From contig CM017569.1 of the NCBI GenBank assembly GCA_007844125.1, positions 4,491,169 through 4,555,168 of the forward strand: 64,000 nucleotides of DNA, written 5' to 3'. A program made the position numbers and the translations under genes. Positions 62,847-64,000 of this stretch are shown here, one piece after another. Below the pieces are notes generated by a model, which saw only the letters and a program-made list of their open reading frames with translations, was not told where the DNA came from and ran no database searches. Each line of letters opens with the position of its first letter. The first letter of the stretch is position 1. Origin of the DNA: Sinonovacula constricta (taxonomy: Eukaryota > Mollusca > Bivalvia > Cardiida > Solecurtidae).

Positions 62847-64000
62847 ATCATAACAGTCTGCTTGTGGGTGGGGAAAGAATGACAGAGGTGGGACTGGTCT
62901 GTAAACTGATGCAACACTTTAATAAGTCTGTTCTTAAATCTGTTGTTTATATTTTTCAACACAAGGATATAAGATGCAAATAATTATATAGAAGTAATAC
63001 CAGAACCTTCTTCCGTCTATTTTCACTTGCGAAGAAATCTCATGCTGACCTTAGACATTTTCTTCTTAATATTTTGCTTCTCTTGATTATTCTACTTGCC
63101 TTTTACCCATTGTTAAAACAGTTATTTTACTAAGATCAAACAAGGAAAGTTTAGGCTAATAAAGCAGGGACATGCATGGATGAAAAATTCAAACAGGAAA
63201 AATTGAACTAGAGCGAAAAACCATTCTTAAACCTGATTGGTTGGGTTTAGATGACAGTTCTGCGAATAAGAGGAGGGTATGGATTTAGACTGAATGATAA
63301 CCCTTAGCCTGCTGAGTACGATAATATTAGGCATAGGCATACAGCATAGATTCCAGCAGGAGCTGTTGAAGCAGGTCCTACACTATTTGCTGACCAGACT
63401 TAAAGAATACTTTATTACTTTTTACTTATATGTCTTATTACCTGTGCATGGCATTAACAGATATCTATGAATTTAGTTTTGGTTATTTATTAACAATTGT
63501 AGCACAATAAGGGGCTTAGATTGTTTAACATCAGACAATGTTAAGGTGCCAAGAGAGGTCAGCTTATGGACCAGTCAGTGTTATTGTTTGGTTCTACTTT
63601 TTTTTTTGCTTGGCCAATTTATCCCGTGTTGGATAGGATAGGAGTCATAATCCATAGCCGTCCTGCATGTATGCTCTCCTGCACTTCAGAAGGAGACCAA
63701 AGTCCAACCATACTTAGTCATATTTTTACATCTTCTCTCCCATTAACATGTGAATAAGGACAGCATGCGCTGCTAATACATTTATTTCTGGTAGGGTCTA
63801 TGGTGTATACCATAAATTTGCATATTAATGATACTATATCTATGTGTTCTTATTTTACAGACGTGCATTTTGGATAGATGAAGTACTTGGTAGATAAAAA
63901 AAACACAAAAAAATAGTGTTCATGGTAAAAACAAATATTTATTTTAACTGGAACCCCAACATAAACGGATAAAATATAAAACTTAATGTGGTTTCTGGCC

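Larger units (their letters stand above)
61265..64000. other. Intergenic region downstream of TFAP2
   Basis: AT-rich, with no convincing exon. It contains dispersed repeat copies near 61970-62095 and 63300-63400 and the two X-box-like sites at 62670 and 62833. An exon-like acceptor at 63860 is discussed under rejected items. Confidence 0.5.

Noticed and set aside
63861..63895. Possible coding exon after a good acceptor, reading RAFWIDEVLGR then stop
   Set aside because: The reading frame would join to the TFAP2 exon 1 donor, but it is very short, would remove the dimerisation region, and has no similarity to known AP-2 ends. RNA evidence would be needed.

Overview
The window is nuclear DNA from an animal. 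It is AT-rich, genes are broken by GT-AG introns, and long introns carry satellites, MITE-like elements and a tRNA-derived SINE. The three recognisable genes (Rab28, a vinculin-family protein and a TFAP2 transcription factor) are all metazoan. The repeat style (a tRNA-derived SINE, short dispersed repeats containing a Tyr/His-poor 'gatctgcact' motif, and repeats rich in 'caaggtcaaggtcac') suggests a mollusc, most likely a bivalve. That taxonomic call is inference; no species can be named.

Layout. 1-6364: intergenic, with dispersed repeats only. 6365-20591, minus strand: a complete rab28 of six coding exons (223 codons). Its intron 4 (7571-15967) is almost filled by three related minisatellite blocks: a 27-bp array (7798-10548), a 41-bp array mixed with 27-bp units (10549-11935), and a second 41-bp array (12958-15917). 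20592-21000: a 409-bp head-to-head promoter. 21001-55916, plus strand: a vinculin-like gene of about 25 coding exons, all joined in phase, encoding about 1,325-1,343 residues. Its introns hold a nested MITE pair, a SINE, a 220-bp MITE, a 3.1-kb decayed DNA transposon, a 0.5-kb MITE, a 36-bp satellite array of 3.2 kb, and other repeats. 55917-58107: intergenic. 58108-61264, plus strand: a TFAP2 gene with only one coding intron, a TATA box, a DR1 nuclear-receptor site and a cluster of homeodomain-type sites. 61265-64000: intergenic, with two RFX X-box-like sites.

How the genes relate. rab28 and the vinculin-like gene share a short bidirectional promoter that contains an imperfect RFX X-box. Rab28 has known ciliary roles, so this is a plausible control site. 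The shared promoter is bracketed by two inverted copies of the same TA-flanked element, one in an intron of each gene. TFAP2 is a separate transcription unit with its own promoter. No sign of an operon, prophage, CRISPR array or bacterial sequence was seen.

Most striking: three satellite arrays with unrelated or differently sized monomers (27, 41 and 36 bp) each contain a duplicated block of about 1.19-1.24 kb. The 27- and 41-bp satellites are modular (41 = 27 + 14). The 36-bp satellite carries a complete 3' splice-site-like signal (branch point, pyrimidine tract, AG) in nearly every unit, inside an intron of the vinculin-like gene.
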